Shown: one piece after another, positions 19,684 to 27,448 of the stretch
Numbering within the stretch: position 1 is the stretch's first letter
Layout: each line of letters begins with the position of its first letter
DNA from: Rossellomorea aquimaris
Lineage (GTDB): Bacteria > Bacillota > Bacilli > Bacillales > Bacillaceae_B
Assembly (NCBI RefSeq): GCF_000935355.1
Contig: NZ_JXZC01000001.1
Span: forward strand, 620,001 to 684,000
Direction: 5' to 3'
Length of the DNA: 64,000 nucleotides
Notes under the pieces: generated by a model
Seen by the model: only the letters and a program-made list of their open reading frames with translations
Told to the model about the DNA's origin: nothing
Database searches by the model: none
Program-made: the position numbers and the translations under genes

Positions 19684-20103
19684 TTAATCCAAATACTCGC
19701 CCGTCAAACTTGAATTCAAATATCTAGCCATACCCGTTTTCAGTTTCTTCATTCCATGTTTTCTATAAAACTCTTCATTACCGGTTGTGGAGATTAATTG
19801 AACGCAGGAAACATCTTTTAACTGCTCTAAAAGGTCACTCATGATGAGACTGCCAATTCCAATTTTTTGATACTCTAGATGAACGACCACATCATATATT
19901 GCTGCATTGAATACACCATCCGTTAGGGCTCTTCCAACTCCAATGATCCTACCATCACTTATAGCGAAAGTGACTATATCACTTCTTTGAAAAACCTTGG
20001 CAATTACTTCATTTGAATGCTTCAACCAACCTGCTGACTGGTACACTTCACGTATCTCATCTATCTTATACGGATCATATTTGTTATAAATTCCGATCTC
20101 CAT
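19684..20103 (-). CDS. GNAT-family N-acetyltransferase
   Basis: 139 residues. The acetyl-CoA site is seen as VVVHLEYQKIGIGSLIMSDLLEQL (Q/R-x-x-G-x-G/A pattern), followed by STTGNEEFYRKHGMKKL, the usual fold end. Substrate unknown. ATG with GGGAGGAG upstream; single gene converging on phhB. Confidence 0.85.
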   Translation of the reverse strand: MEIGIYNKYDPYKIDEIREVYQSAGWLKHSNEVIAKVFQRSDIVTFAISDGRIIGVGRALTDGVFNAAIYDVVVHLEYQKIGIGSLIMSDLLEQLKDVSCVQLISTTGNEEFYRKHGMKKLKTGMARYLNSSLTGEYLD

Positions 20104-20151
20104 TATACTTTGCTCCTCCCATCTAAGTTTAAGTAAATAAAATGCCCATTA

Positions 20152-20880
20152 TCATAGTCTCGTCTCTTCATGATTAATTAGTGTTCCCCGCTTCTGACCT
20201 GAGCATATTTCCTCCATGATTCCTGCCTGATCAAAATTAAAAATGTGAACAGGAAGTTTATAGTCCCTTGCTAACAGCAGAGCTGATTGATCCATGACTT
20301 TAATATTATTCGTTACAACGTCATCATAATTTAGGTTATGGTACATCTTGGCCTTTTTATCCCGTTTAGGGTCACTTGTAAAAACACCATTGACCCCTTG
20401 CTTGGCTACCAGGATGGCTTCACAATTCGTTTCAATGGCTCGCTGAACGCTGGGATAATCCGTGGTAACGAAAGGTTGACCATTCCCTCCACCGAATATG
20501 ACAATATATCCTTTTTCAAGATGATGAACGGCGCGAAGTCGAATATAAGGTTCAGCTAACGTTGAAACTGGAATTGAAGTCATCACTCGAACTTCTTTGT
20601 CGGTTTTGCTTTTCAACACCCCTCTAAGCATCAAACTGTTGATGATGGTTCCAAGGGTTCCAATACTATCTGCTTCTACCCGGTCTATTCCCCATGTATC
20701 TGCAAGACTGCCTCGAAATATATTGCCACCACCTACCACCAAGGAGACTTCAATCCCCATATTGACGATGGACATGATTTCTCCTGCAATGTGTTCAAGT
20801 TCTTCTGCACCAAAATTATTTCCTTCCTTATCAGCCAATGCCCCACCACTTAATTTAATTAATACACGCTTATATTTCAT
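20152..20880 (-). CDS. UMP-kinase paralogue (amino acid kinase fold)
   Basis: 242 residues, PyrH-like. It keeps IKLSGGALA, VVGGGNIFRG, DSIGTLGTIINSLMLRGVL, VNGVFTSDPKRDKKAK and KVMDQSALLLARD. The normally strict GTGNPxFSTDT segment reads GGGNGQPFVTTDYPS, so substrate handling may differ. It stands apart from tsf and frr, where housekeeping pyrH sits, and follows the truncated ThrRS. An in-frame GTG-type start at 20901 exists, but ATG 20880 has GGGGAGG 8 bases upstream and matches the family N-terminus. A terminator hairpin separates it from the synthetase gene. Confidence 0.78.
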   Translation of the reverse strand: MKYKRVLIKLSGGALADKEGNNFGAEELEHIAGEIMSIVNMGIEVSLVVGGGNIFRGSLADTWGIDRVEADSIGTLGTIINSLMLRGVLKSKTDKEVRVMTSIPVSTLAEPYIRLRAVHHLEKGYIVIFGGGNGQPFVTTDYPSVQRAIETNCEAILVAKQGVNGVFTSDPKRDKKAKMYHNLNYDDVVTNNIKVMDQSALLLARDYKLPVHIFNFDQAGIMEEICSGQKRGTLINHEETRL

Positions 20881-20904
20881 CTTTTTTCCTCCCCTGGACA
20901 TAAA

Positions 20905-20946
20905 AAAAGAACTAAAAAGGTAATGGATAATACCCTTTTAGCTCTT
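20905..20946 (-). terminator. Terminator or attenuator between ThrRS and UMP-kinase genes
   Basis: In the minus-strand RNA, GAGCTAAAAGGGTA pairs with TACCTTTTTAGTTC (G-U pairs only at two places) and is followed by seven T residues. It ends 25 bases before the UMP-kinase start; no separate promoter was identified after it, so readthrough or attenuation may feed the gene. Confidence 0.65.
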
Positions 20947-21076
20947 TTTATAGGGGAAGAAATGGCTAAACATGATTGATAATATAGTTGCATTCCTTCT
21001 CCCCCTCTCATATTCAGAATTTTCCTCCTCCAAGTGTAAAGAAAATTCAGGAAAAGGTCAAGTGGATTTATAACGC

Positions 21077-22300
21077 TTAGTTCGACTCTTTATCCGAGCC
21101 ATTTATCTCTTCTTGTAACTTCAATAAAGCATCTCCTATCTTCAACATGCCGACGTTTCCTTCCTTCCTCTTACGTAACGAAATAGAATCACCCTCGACC
21201 TCCTTATCTCCAATTACCATCATATAAGGAACTTTTTGCATCTCTGCTTCTCTGATTTTCATACCGACTTTTTCTACACGATCATCGATTTCCACCCTAA
21301 ACCCTTCTTTTTCTAATTGAGACTTCACAGCTTGAGCATATTGGACATGCGCGTCGGAGATTGGAAGGATTTTGACCTGGTGTGGAGCTAACCAAAGGGG
21401 AAAGTCTCCTCCGAAATGTTCAATGATGATTGCCATAAAGCGTTCGATCGAACCGTATATCGCTCGATGAATCATAATCGGTCTGGCTGTTCCATTGTCT
21501 TCTCCAATATATTCACACTCAAATTTTTCAGGCATTTGAAAATCAAGTTGAACTGTTCCACATTGCCAGCTTCGACCAATGACGTCCAATATATGAAAAT
21601 CAATTTTGGGCCCATAGAAAGCACCGTCTCCTTTATTAACATGATAATTGACTCCTCTCTCTTTCAACACACCTTCCAAATCTCCTTCAGCTTGATCCCA
21701 TAATGCAACGGAGCCCATAAAATCTTCCGGACGAGTCGAAAGCTCAACCTTATAGTCAAACCCGAATTTACTATAGAAAAGATCGATAAGATCCAATACT
21801 TTATGAAGCTCCGACCGGATTTGATCTTCCCTTACAAATAGATGAGCGTCATCCTGAGTGAAGGAGCGGACTCTCAATAATCCGCTTAATGAACCCGATA
21901 GCTCATGTCGATGAACCAATCCCAGTTCACCGTATCGAAGGGGTAATTCACGATAACTTCTTCTCTTACTTTTATAGATCAAGACTGCCCCTGGGCAACT
22001 CATTGGCTTGATTGCATATTTCTGATCATCTACCTCTGAGAAATACATATTCTCATGGTAATGATCCCAGTGCCCTGACTTTTCCCATAGCTCCTGCTTC
22101 ATCATGATGGGAGTCCTAATCTCCTGGTATCCTGCTTTCCGATGCTCCTTCTTCCAAAAGTCTTCCAACTCATTACGTAATAGCATCCCTTTCGGTAAAT
22201 AAAAGGGCATCCCTGGTGCTTCCTCCATCGATACAAAAAGCTCCAGCTCCTGACCTAATTTCCTGTGATTACGTTTTTCCACTTCAGATTGAATTGACAT
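21077..22300 (-). CDS. Threonyl-tRNA synthetase lacking TGS and editing domains
   Basis: 407 residues, against about 640 for a full ThrRS. It begins at the linker before the class-II catalytic domain (EKRNHRKLGQELELF) and keeps the catalytic core and anticodon-binding domain. Zinc ligands are Cys in PMSCPGAV, His in RHELSG and His in IHRAIYGSIERF; class-II motifs RSFTQDDAH and GSIERF are intact, and the C-terminal HGxx-like PHQVKILPIS domain is complete. The start is genuine: AGGAGGAG precedes the ATG and no coding sequence for the missing half lies upstream. Two Thr T-boxes control it. Loss of the N2 domain should remove clearance of Ser-tRNA-Thr. A housekeeping ThrRS elsewhere is assumed. 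Confidence 0.88.
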   Translation of the reverse strand: MSIQSEVEKRNHRKLGQELELFVSMEEAPGMPFYLPKGMLLRNELEDFWKKEHRKAGYQEIRTPIMMKQELWEKSGHWDHYHENMYFSEVDDQKYAIKPMSCPGAVLIYKSKRRSYRELPLRYGELGLVHRHELSGSLSGLLRVRSFTQDDAHLFVREDQIRSELHKVLDLIDLFYSKFGFDYKVELSTRPEDFMGSVALWDQAEGDLEGVLKERGVNYHVNKGDGAFYGPKIDFHILDVIGRSWQCGTVQLDFQMPEKFECEYIGEDNGTARPIMIHRAIYGSIERFMAIIIEHFGGDFPLWLAPHQVKILPISDAHVQYAQAVKSQLEKEGFRVEIDDRVEKVGMKIREAEMQKVPYMMVIGDKEVEGDSISLRKRKEGNVGMLKIGDALLKLQEEINGSDKESN

Positions 22301-22324
22301 TTTGTCTCCTCCTAATCATTTTTT

Positions 22325-22562
22325 ATATAAAAAACCGCATTCATCCCTGTCAAGGGACGAATGCGGTCGTGGTACCACCCTAATTCCGAAGTGCTGAACA
22401 AAAGCCCTCCGCTCAAAGTTGATAACGGTTTTCCCGATTATGGATACTGACATTTCACCATAATAGCTCCAAGGTGGTAAATCAATTCCTTTTCTTCAGG
22501 GCTCTCAGCCATGTGACCCTGTTCTCTGGTAAGAAAAGCAGTAAATGATTCGTGTCCTCTTC
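22325..22562 (-). ncRNA. Threonine T-box leader, gene-proximal copy
   Basis: Minus strand. T-box AGGGTGGTACCACG (22368-22381), terminator stem CCGCATTCGTCCC/GGGATGAATGCGG plus T-run (22329-22366). Stem I carries AGAGAACAGGGTCA, GGCTGAGAGCCCTGAAG and TTGGAGC. The specifier is ACC (22476-22478), a threonine codon followed by the required purine. Confidence 0.9.
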
Positions 22563-22581
22563 ATCACTTTTTATTCAATTA

Positions 22582-22835
22582 ATAAAAAAACCGCACCCAT
22601 CCCTAACCAAGGGACGAGTGCGGTCGTGGTTCCACCCTAATTCAGAAGTGTAAAAATAGTACTCTTCGCTTAAGTAAGATAACGGTTTTCCCGATTATGG
22701 ATACTGACATTTCACCATAATAGCTCCGAGGTGGTAAGTCATTCCTTTCTCTTCAGGGCTCTCAGCCGGTGACCCTGCTCTCTGATCAAGAAAAAAACAG
22801 AATGAATCATGTCCTCATCTTTGCTTTCGTATAGT
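22582..22835 (-). ncRNA. Threonine T-box leader, promoter-proximal copy
   Basis: Second complete T-box in tandem: T-box AGGGTGGAACCACG (22625-22638), terminator stem CCGCACTCGTCCC/GGGATGGGTGCGG plus T-run (22584-22624), specifier ACC (22733-22735). Long blocks, such as the antiterminator-side segment with GGAGCTATTATGGTGAAATG, are identical to the proximal copy, so the pair arose by duplication. Confidence 0.9.
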
Positions 22836-22866
22836 ATATTCAATTTAGAATAAAATTGTTATTGAA

Positions 22867-22895
22867 ATTATATGGTAGTATTTTCTAACTGTCAA
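22867..22895 (-). promoter_or_regulatory. Consensus sigma-A promoter of the thr T-box operon
   Basis: Minus strand TTGACA (22890-22895) and TATAAT (22867-22872), both perfect, 17 bases apart. Such a strong promoter ahead of two terminating T-boxes means expression is set almost wholly by tRNA-Thr charging. Confidence 0.85.
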
Positions 22896-22903
22896 GAGTA
22901 ATT

Positions 22904-23725
22904 TTAGTAAAAAACAAGAAATATTATCGCGACCAGAACCAGTCGATAAATGGCAAAAGGAATTAACCTGATCTTATTGATTACTTTAAGAAAAAAGTGA
23001 ATTGACAGATAAGCGAATAGAAATGCACTTAGAAATCCAACCAATAAAAACGGTAGAAATTCAGGGGTGAAGTACATCCAGTTCTTCATTAGAGAAAGGG
23101 AACTTGCTCCCAGCATGATCGGAACCGCCATAATGAATGTGAAATTCGACGCAGCCCGGTAGCTTAATCCAAGTAAAACTCCTCCAGAGATGGTGGATCC
23201 TGACCGTGAAAATCCTGGCCATAATGATAAGCATTGAATAAGCCCGATCAGCATCGCTTTTTTATGTGTTATCTGATCAACATTTTCCACTGTGACGCTT
23301 TTGGGGCGAAATAAATCCGCTGCAATCATGAGGAAAGCACCGATCGTTAAGCCAGCCAGCACTGTATTAAGCGAAAAAAGATGCTCATCGATATAATCCT
23401 CAAATAACAAGCCCAGGATCACTGCGGGGATCAATCCTGCCAGTATGTGGGTTAATTTTAAACTGGATGTTTTACTTGCAGTACGTTGATTAAATCCGAG
23501 TAAATCTTTAAATCTCTCTCTAAATACAATGACAACCGCTAAAATTGAGCCTAGTTGGATCACAACTTTGAACGTATTTGCTGGATATTTACCCAATACT
23601 TCTTTTGATTTTATCCATAAATCGTCTACTACTATCATATGGCCAGTGGAAGATACAGGGGCAAATTCCGTTAACCCCTCGACCAAGCCTAAGATGAATG
23701 CTTTTATTAACATGATGACGTCCAT
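22904..23725 (-). CDS. uppP: Undecaprenyl-diphosphatase
   Basis: Integral-membrane phosphatase recycling the bactoprenol carrier; overproduction gives bacitracin resistance in family members. 273 residues, about eight membrane segments. Signature motifs are LVEGLTEFAPVSSTGHMIVVD (the usual LTEFLPVSSTGH with Ala for Leu) and SLWPGFSRSGSTISGG. ATG preceded by GAGGAG. Single gene. Confidence 0.93.
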   Translation of the reverse strand: MDVIMLIKAFILGLVEGLTEFAPVSSTGHMIVVDDLWIKSKEVLGKYPANTFKVVIQLGSILAVVIVFRERFKDLLGFNQRTASKTSSLKLTHILAGLIPAVILGLLFEDYIDEHLFSLNTVLAGLTIGAFLMIAADLFRPKSVTVENVDQITHKKAMLIGLIQCLSLWPGFSRSGSTISGGVLLGLSYRAASNFTFIMAVPIMLGASSLSLMKNWMYFTPEFLPFLLVGFLSAFLFAYLSIHFFLKVINKIRLIPFAIYRLVLVAIIFLVFY

Positions 23726-23770
23726 TTATCATTTCTCCTCTATCGTTTAATCATACTGTGAATAAAGCAG

Positions 23771-24082
23771 TCATGAAAGATAGTTGGAGTGATATTTCAC
23801 GATGACTTCAAAACCGGTTGAATCCCCACTACAATGGGAAAAGAGTCGCTCATTGAAAAAAATGGGAGGAATCAGGGGCAGAATTCTTTTAAAAGGAAAT
23901 CTACTTTTATCTTCTACTTTCTTCGTCACTAAAGTCGGGTTCAATGAGAAAGAATCATCCTCAAGATAGGCAATCTGGGCTTGATCCTGAATGACTTCTC
24001 CTCCCCTATGAACCTGAATATCGTTTATTTGCTGGAAAATTCCAAAACAGCAAAATAGCACAAGCAACATGACTTTCTTCAC
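23771..24082 (-). CDS. Small secreted or anchored protein, unknown
   Basis: 103 residues with a hydrophobic N-terminus (MKKVMLLVLFCCFGIFQQ) that could be a signal peptide, then a polar region with a single late cysteine. No family recognised. GTG start with GGGAGGGG 6-8 bases upstream makes translation credible. It lies 45 bases upstream of uppP and may share its transcript. Confidence 0.55.
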   Translation of the reverse strand: MKKVMLLVLFCCFGIFQQINDIQVHRGGEVIQDQAQIAYLEDDSFSLNPTLVTKKVEDKSRFPFKRILPLIPPIFFNERLFSHCSGDSTGFEVIVKYHSNYLS

Positions 24083-24238
24083 ACTCTTCCCCTCCCGTCC
24101 AGCGATAATCTAGCTTATCATACTATAACCGACACTGGACGACAATAAGGAATTGTAAGCTATTAAACAGAACACTTCCAATGAATCATTTGACTGACGA
24201 AAGGAGTCTAAAATCAATTATTTAAGTCAAATCAAAAA

Positions 24239-24272
24239 AAGCACAGTCAAGGGGTTTCCCTATACTGTGCTT
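24239..24272 (-). terminator. Terminator of YitT-like gene
   Basis: AAGCACAGT/ACTGTGCTT stem followed on the minus strand by a long T-run. Confidence 0.75.
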
Positions 24273-24276
24273 CTGC

Positions 24277-25179
24277 CTAATGAATATCTTTCTTCTTGAA
24301 CCTCCCTCCCCTTACCTCTGCTATATCAGCAATGGCTAGAAAAGCGGATGGATCATGTTCTGCGACAATGTCTTTAAGTTTCGCTTCCTCCAGACGTGTG
24401 ATGACGCAGAATATCACTTTTTTATCATCTCCTGAGAAGGCTCCTTCCCCCTTCAAATAGGTCACTCCCCTCCCCAGTCTATGTAAGAGGGCATCACCAA
24501 TTTCTTTATAATTTTCACTTATGATCCAAACAGATTTGGATTCATCAAGTCCTTTAATGGTAATATCAATCATTTTAAAAGCTACGTAATAGGCAAGAAG
24601 TGAATACATGGCTCTATCCCAACTAAACACAAATCCGGCGGAAGCCAAAATGAACAGATTGACAAACATAATAATTTCACCGACAGAAAATGGGAGCTTT
24701 TTACTTGATAGAATAGCAAGGATTTCCGTACCGTCAAGAGATCCACCGTAACGAATGACCATACCCACACCTATTCCAAGAACAATCCCGCCGAATAAAG
24801 AAGCTAGAAGAATGTCTTGTGTGAAGGCAGCTACCGGATGAAGAAAAGTGGTTGAAATCGATAGTATGATAATGCCGTAAAGTGTAGAGAATGCGAAGGT
24901 TTTACCGATTTGTTTATACCCGATGAAGAAAAAGGGGATATTGAGAATAAAGATGAAAAGACCAAGCTTAACGCCGGTAATATGGGAGAGCATAATCGAG
25001 ACGCCAACGATCCCCCCATCGATGACCTGATTCGGGACCAGGAATATTTCAAGACCAACCGCCATGATCACAGCCCCGATGGTAATGAGGACAGCTCTTT
25101 TCACAACCTCTTTAAGGGGAATCTTCTTATGCTTTATTTTCACTTGCTGCAATGGATTTATTACCTGTCCTTCAATCAT
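24277..25179 (-). CDS. YitT/DUF161 family membrane protein with DUF2179 domain
   Basis: 300 residues. Five to six membrane segments (about 25-215) contain the family repeats GLEIFLVPNQVIDGGIVGVS and VIRYGGSLDGTEILAILSS; the C-terminal soluble domain (about 215-295), with VIFCVITRLEEAKLKDIV, is the DUF2179 ferredoxin-like fold. Function unknown. The frame opens at 25206, but the AGGAGGAGG lies inside that extension, so ATG 25179 is preferred. Confidence 0.88.
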   Translation of the reverse strand: MIEGQVINPLQQVKIKHKKIPLKEVVKRAVLITIGAVIMAVGLEIFLVPNQVIDGGIVGVSIMLSHITGVKLGLFIFILNIPFFFIGYKQIGKTFAFSTLYGIIILSISTTFLHPVAAFTQDILLASLFGGIVLGIGVGMVIRYGGSLDGTEILAILSSKKLPFSVGEIIMFVNLFILASAGFVFSWDRAMYSLLAYYVAFKMIDITIKGLDESKSVWIISENYKEIGDALLHRLGRGVTYLKGEGAFSGDDKKVIFCVITRLEEAKLKDIVAEHDPSAFLAIADIAEVRGGRFKKKDIH

Positions 25180-25348
25180 CTTCATTCCTCCTCCTAAGAT
25201 AAACACCCCGCGTCAACTACTGAACTCATCTCATTGGAACTAAAATGATCTATGTAATATACACCAAACCTATTTCCAGAAAACCCATAAAAACCGACTT
25301 GTATAACTTATATATTCTATTATCACCGTCAAAATACCTGCTAAGAGA

Positions 25349-25467
25349 GAGGGACGGACCTCTAATGAAACACCATATAACTTCATTGGAACAAATAAAT
25401 CTTGTTTTTATCATGGTAATCAAGGTATTTAACGATTTTCTAGTTATAACTTCAAGGTCCGTCCCTC
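25349..25467. repeat. Inverted pair of dispersed repeat, miniature-element-like
   Basis: GAGGGACGGACCT (25349-25361) and AGGTCCGTCCCTC (25455-25467) are perfect 13-bp inverted ends of a 119-bp segment with no coding capacity. The flanks were not seen to form a clear target-site duplication. Geometry matches the pair at 190-293. Confidence 0.65.
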
Positions 25468-25590
25468 AATTAATTGTAAGATTTGACTCAAACGGGAAAA
25501 TGAAGTATTTTTAATACTTGTATATTCATATTTTGGATAGGCTGGAACAGTTTTCTGTTTCCAGGTAAATTAGGTTTTGGAGGCTTTTCT

Positions 25591-26862
25591 TTGATTACAT
25601 TAATCAAAACCCTGTTGGTCAATATTACAATTTTGTTTTCTTTTACGTATAATGCTAACGTTTTATTTCCATTTAAAGAAAAACAAGTTCCACATTTTAA
25701 ACATAAAATCACTTATGGCCTTATCGCATCCTTTGGGGCTTTATTGTGTATGCTCTATCCGATTGAAACCCTGGGAGAAACTCATTTTGACTTACGCATG
25801 ATCGCCATATTAATTGCGACAATCTACGCCGGATTATTATCAGGATCTATCGTTTTAGGATGCGTGATCATCTTTCGCCACTTAATAGGTGGTCCATATG
25901 TTATGGTTGGAATAACTGTCTCCGTGCTGGCGTTTGTAATAGGTATTCTCTTTCGTAAGATGTTATTAAAGACACAATATAAATTAATGGGAAGTACAAT
26001 CATCTTCCTGGTTCATTCATTGTTTTACATTACGATTATCAACAACTATATTCCTATTCTCCATTTGCCGTTTTATTTTATTTATTTCACTGTTTTCTAT
26101 TTTACTTTTGTGGCTCTTGTGTTCATTATTGAACATTTGATCCAAACGAATAAACAGATCGAAGAAATGGTGTATCTCGATAAATTGAATATGGTGGGAC
26201 AGATGGCGGCTTCTATTGCACACGAGATTCGCAATCCTCTTGCAACTGTAAGAGGATTCATACAGCATCTAAGCGAGGACTCTGAGGATGAACGGTTTAA
26301 AAGGTACTCCCCTCTTATTCTGAATGAATTAGATCGAACGAATAAAATCATCACAGACTACCTTAGCGTAGCAAGACCAAGTGAATTTCAGCTGTCTACC
26401 CTGAACCTGGAAATGGTGGTTCAGGACTGTGTGGATTTACTAAGACCATTTGCCTCCTATTCGAATACATCGATACTTTTCCACCAAAATGACACCTATT
26501 ATATTAAGGGTGATGAGCATCATATGAAGCAAGCGATCATGAATGTCATTAAGAACGGAATCGAATCGATCGAGGACCATGGGGAAATCAACATTTCTTT
26601 AAAGGAGGACTCTTCGAGAGACAATGTGTTGATGACTATTTCAGACACTGGAAAAGGAATGACTGGGGATGAATTAAAAAAGATCGGTTTACCCTTTTAC
26701 ACAACGAAAACAAAGGGCACCGGCCTTGGCAGCATGGTGACGAATAAAATCATTCGTGAAATGGGTGGAATGATTGAATACGAAAGTGAGTTGAATAAGG
26801 GTACTGTCGTGAAAATTCGTCTACCTCTCACAACCAAACAATCATCAACACCAAAAGCTTAG
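25591..26862 (+). CDS. Sensor histidine kinase, KinB-like (5TM-LYT type)
   Basis: Membrane-bound sporulation-type kinase, 423 residues. About six membrane segments (1-180) of the LytS/KinB sensor type precede a HisKA domain with phospho-acceptor His211 in SIAHEIRNPLATVRGF and an HATPase domain with N-box NVIKNGIESI, G1 ISDTGKGM and G2 TKGTGLG. No response regulator is adjacent, as expected for phosphorelay kinases that feed Spo0F. TTG start 8 bases after GGAGG. Confidence 0.88.
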   Translation: MITLIKTLLVNITILFSFTYNANVLFPFKEKQVPHFKHKITYGLIASFGALLCMLYPIETLGETHFDLRMIAILIATIYAGLLSGSIVLGCVIIFRHLIGGPYVMVGITVSVLAFVIGILFRKMLLKTQYKLMGSTIIFLVHSLFYITIINNYIPILHLPFYFIYFTVFYFTFVALVFIIEHLIQTNKQIEEMVYLDKLNMVGQMAASIAHEIRNPLATVRGFIQHLSEDSEDERFKRYSPLILNELDRTNKIITDYLSVARPSEFQLSTLNLEMVVQDCVDLLRPFASYSNTSILFHQNDTYYIKGDEHHMKQAIMNVIKNGIESIEDHGEINISLKEDSSRDNVLMTISDTGKGMTGDELKKIGLPFYTTKTKGTGLGSMVTNKIIREMGGMIEYESELNKGTVVKIRLPLTTKQSSTPKA

Positions 26863-26888
26863 GGTATTTTTATCCTGGGCTTTTTTCT
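26853..26888 (+). terminator. Terminator of sensor kinase gene
   Basis: AAGCTTAGGGTA pairs loosely with TATCCTGGGCTT, followed by six T residues; it overlaps the last codons. Confidence 0.55.
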
Positions 26889-26976
26889 TGAAATAATCTC
26901 CTCTCTCTTAATCTATGATACACTTACTTTATCAAGATTTTCCAGGGCTCTTCAACCTGGTGGGAGGCTAAATGCA

Positions 26977-27357
26977 ATGAGCAAAAGATGGACATCCCTA
27001 TTTCTAATAGGTCTGATCGTAACACTTTGCACCATAACCATTCTAAATAAGCCGACAGAAAAAGATTTCGCCATTTGGCTGCAAGAAGAACACAATATTG
27101 ACTGCAATAAAGACTGCTCTATCATTGAACTGGAAAGTGCTAATGGGAACATTACTGAGAGGATTAAGCTTGCAGATGGCGACGGAGCCTATTCTCCTGG
27201 ACTATTTACATTACGTATAAATAGACACTACATAAGCGTGAATGACCCTAGCCACAAACGTAGTATAGAAGTGATTGGCTTTAATGGACAATTCTACGAA
27301 ATGAAATCTGAAAATGGCACAGAGAAACTTGGCCTCTTAGAAAGCGGGAATAAATAA
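26977..27357 (+). CDS. Small membrane-anchored extracytoplasmic protein
   Basis: 126 residues. N-terminal anchor (about 5-24), then NKPTEKDFAIWLQEEHNIDC, which recalls the NPTKxDFxxW pattern of DUF4359-type proteins, and two close cysteines (DCNKDC). The rest is beta-rich and soluble. ATG 9 bases after GGGAGG. Function unknown. Confidence 0.6.
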   Translation: MSKRWTSLFLIGLIVTLCTITILNKPTEKDFAIWLQEEHNIDCNKDCSIIELESANGNITERIKLADGDGAYSPGLFTLRINRHYISVNDPSHKRSIEVIGFNGQFYEMKSENGTEKLGLLESGNK

Positions 27358-27410
27358 AGAACGCATTATAGTTTACATAATAATATTATTAATAACTAAA
27401 TGTCCAATAG

Positions 27411-27441
27411 AAAACCCGACTCTAAATTAGAGTCGGGTTTT
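27411..27441. terminator. Terminator of the LtaS-like operon
   Basis: AAAACCCGACTCTAA and TTAGAGTCGGGTTTT form a perfect 15-bp stem; it lies just past the stop of the LtaS-like gene and can also stop the facing gene. Confidence 0.88.
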
Positions 27442-27448
27442 CTTCCTG

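Noticed and set aside
21077-22300. Truncated ThrRS as a pseudogene or frameshifted full-length gene
   Set aside because: Start has a strong ribosome site, two T-boxes end directly upstream, and all catalytic and zinc residues are intact; no remnant of the missing domains precedes it.
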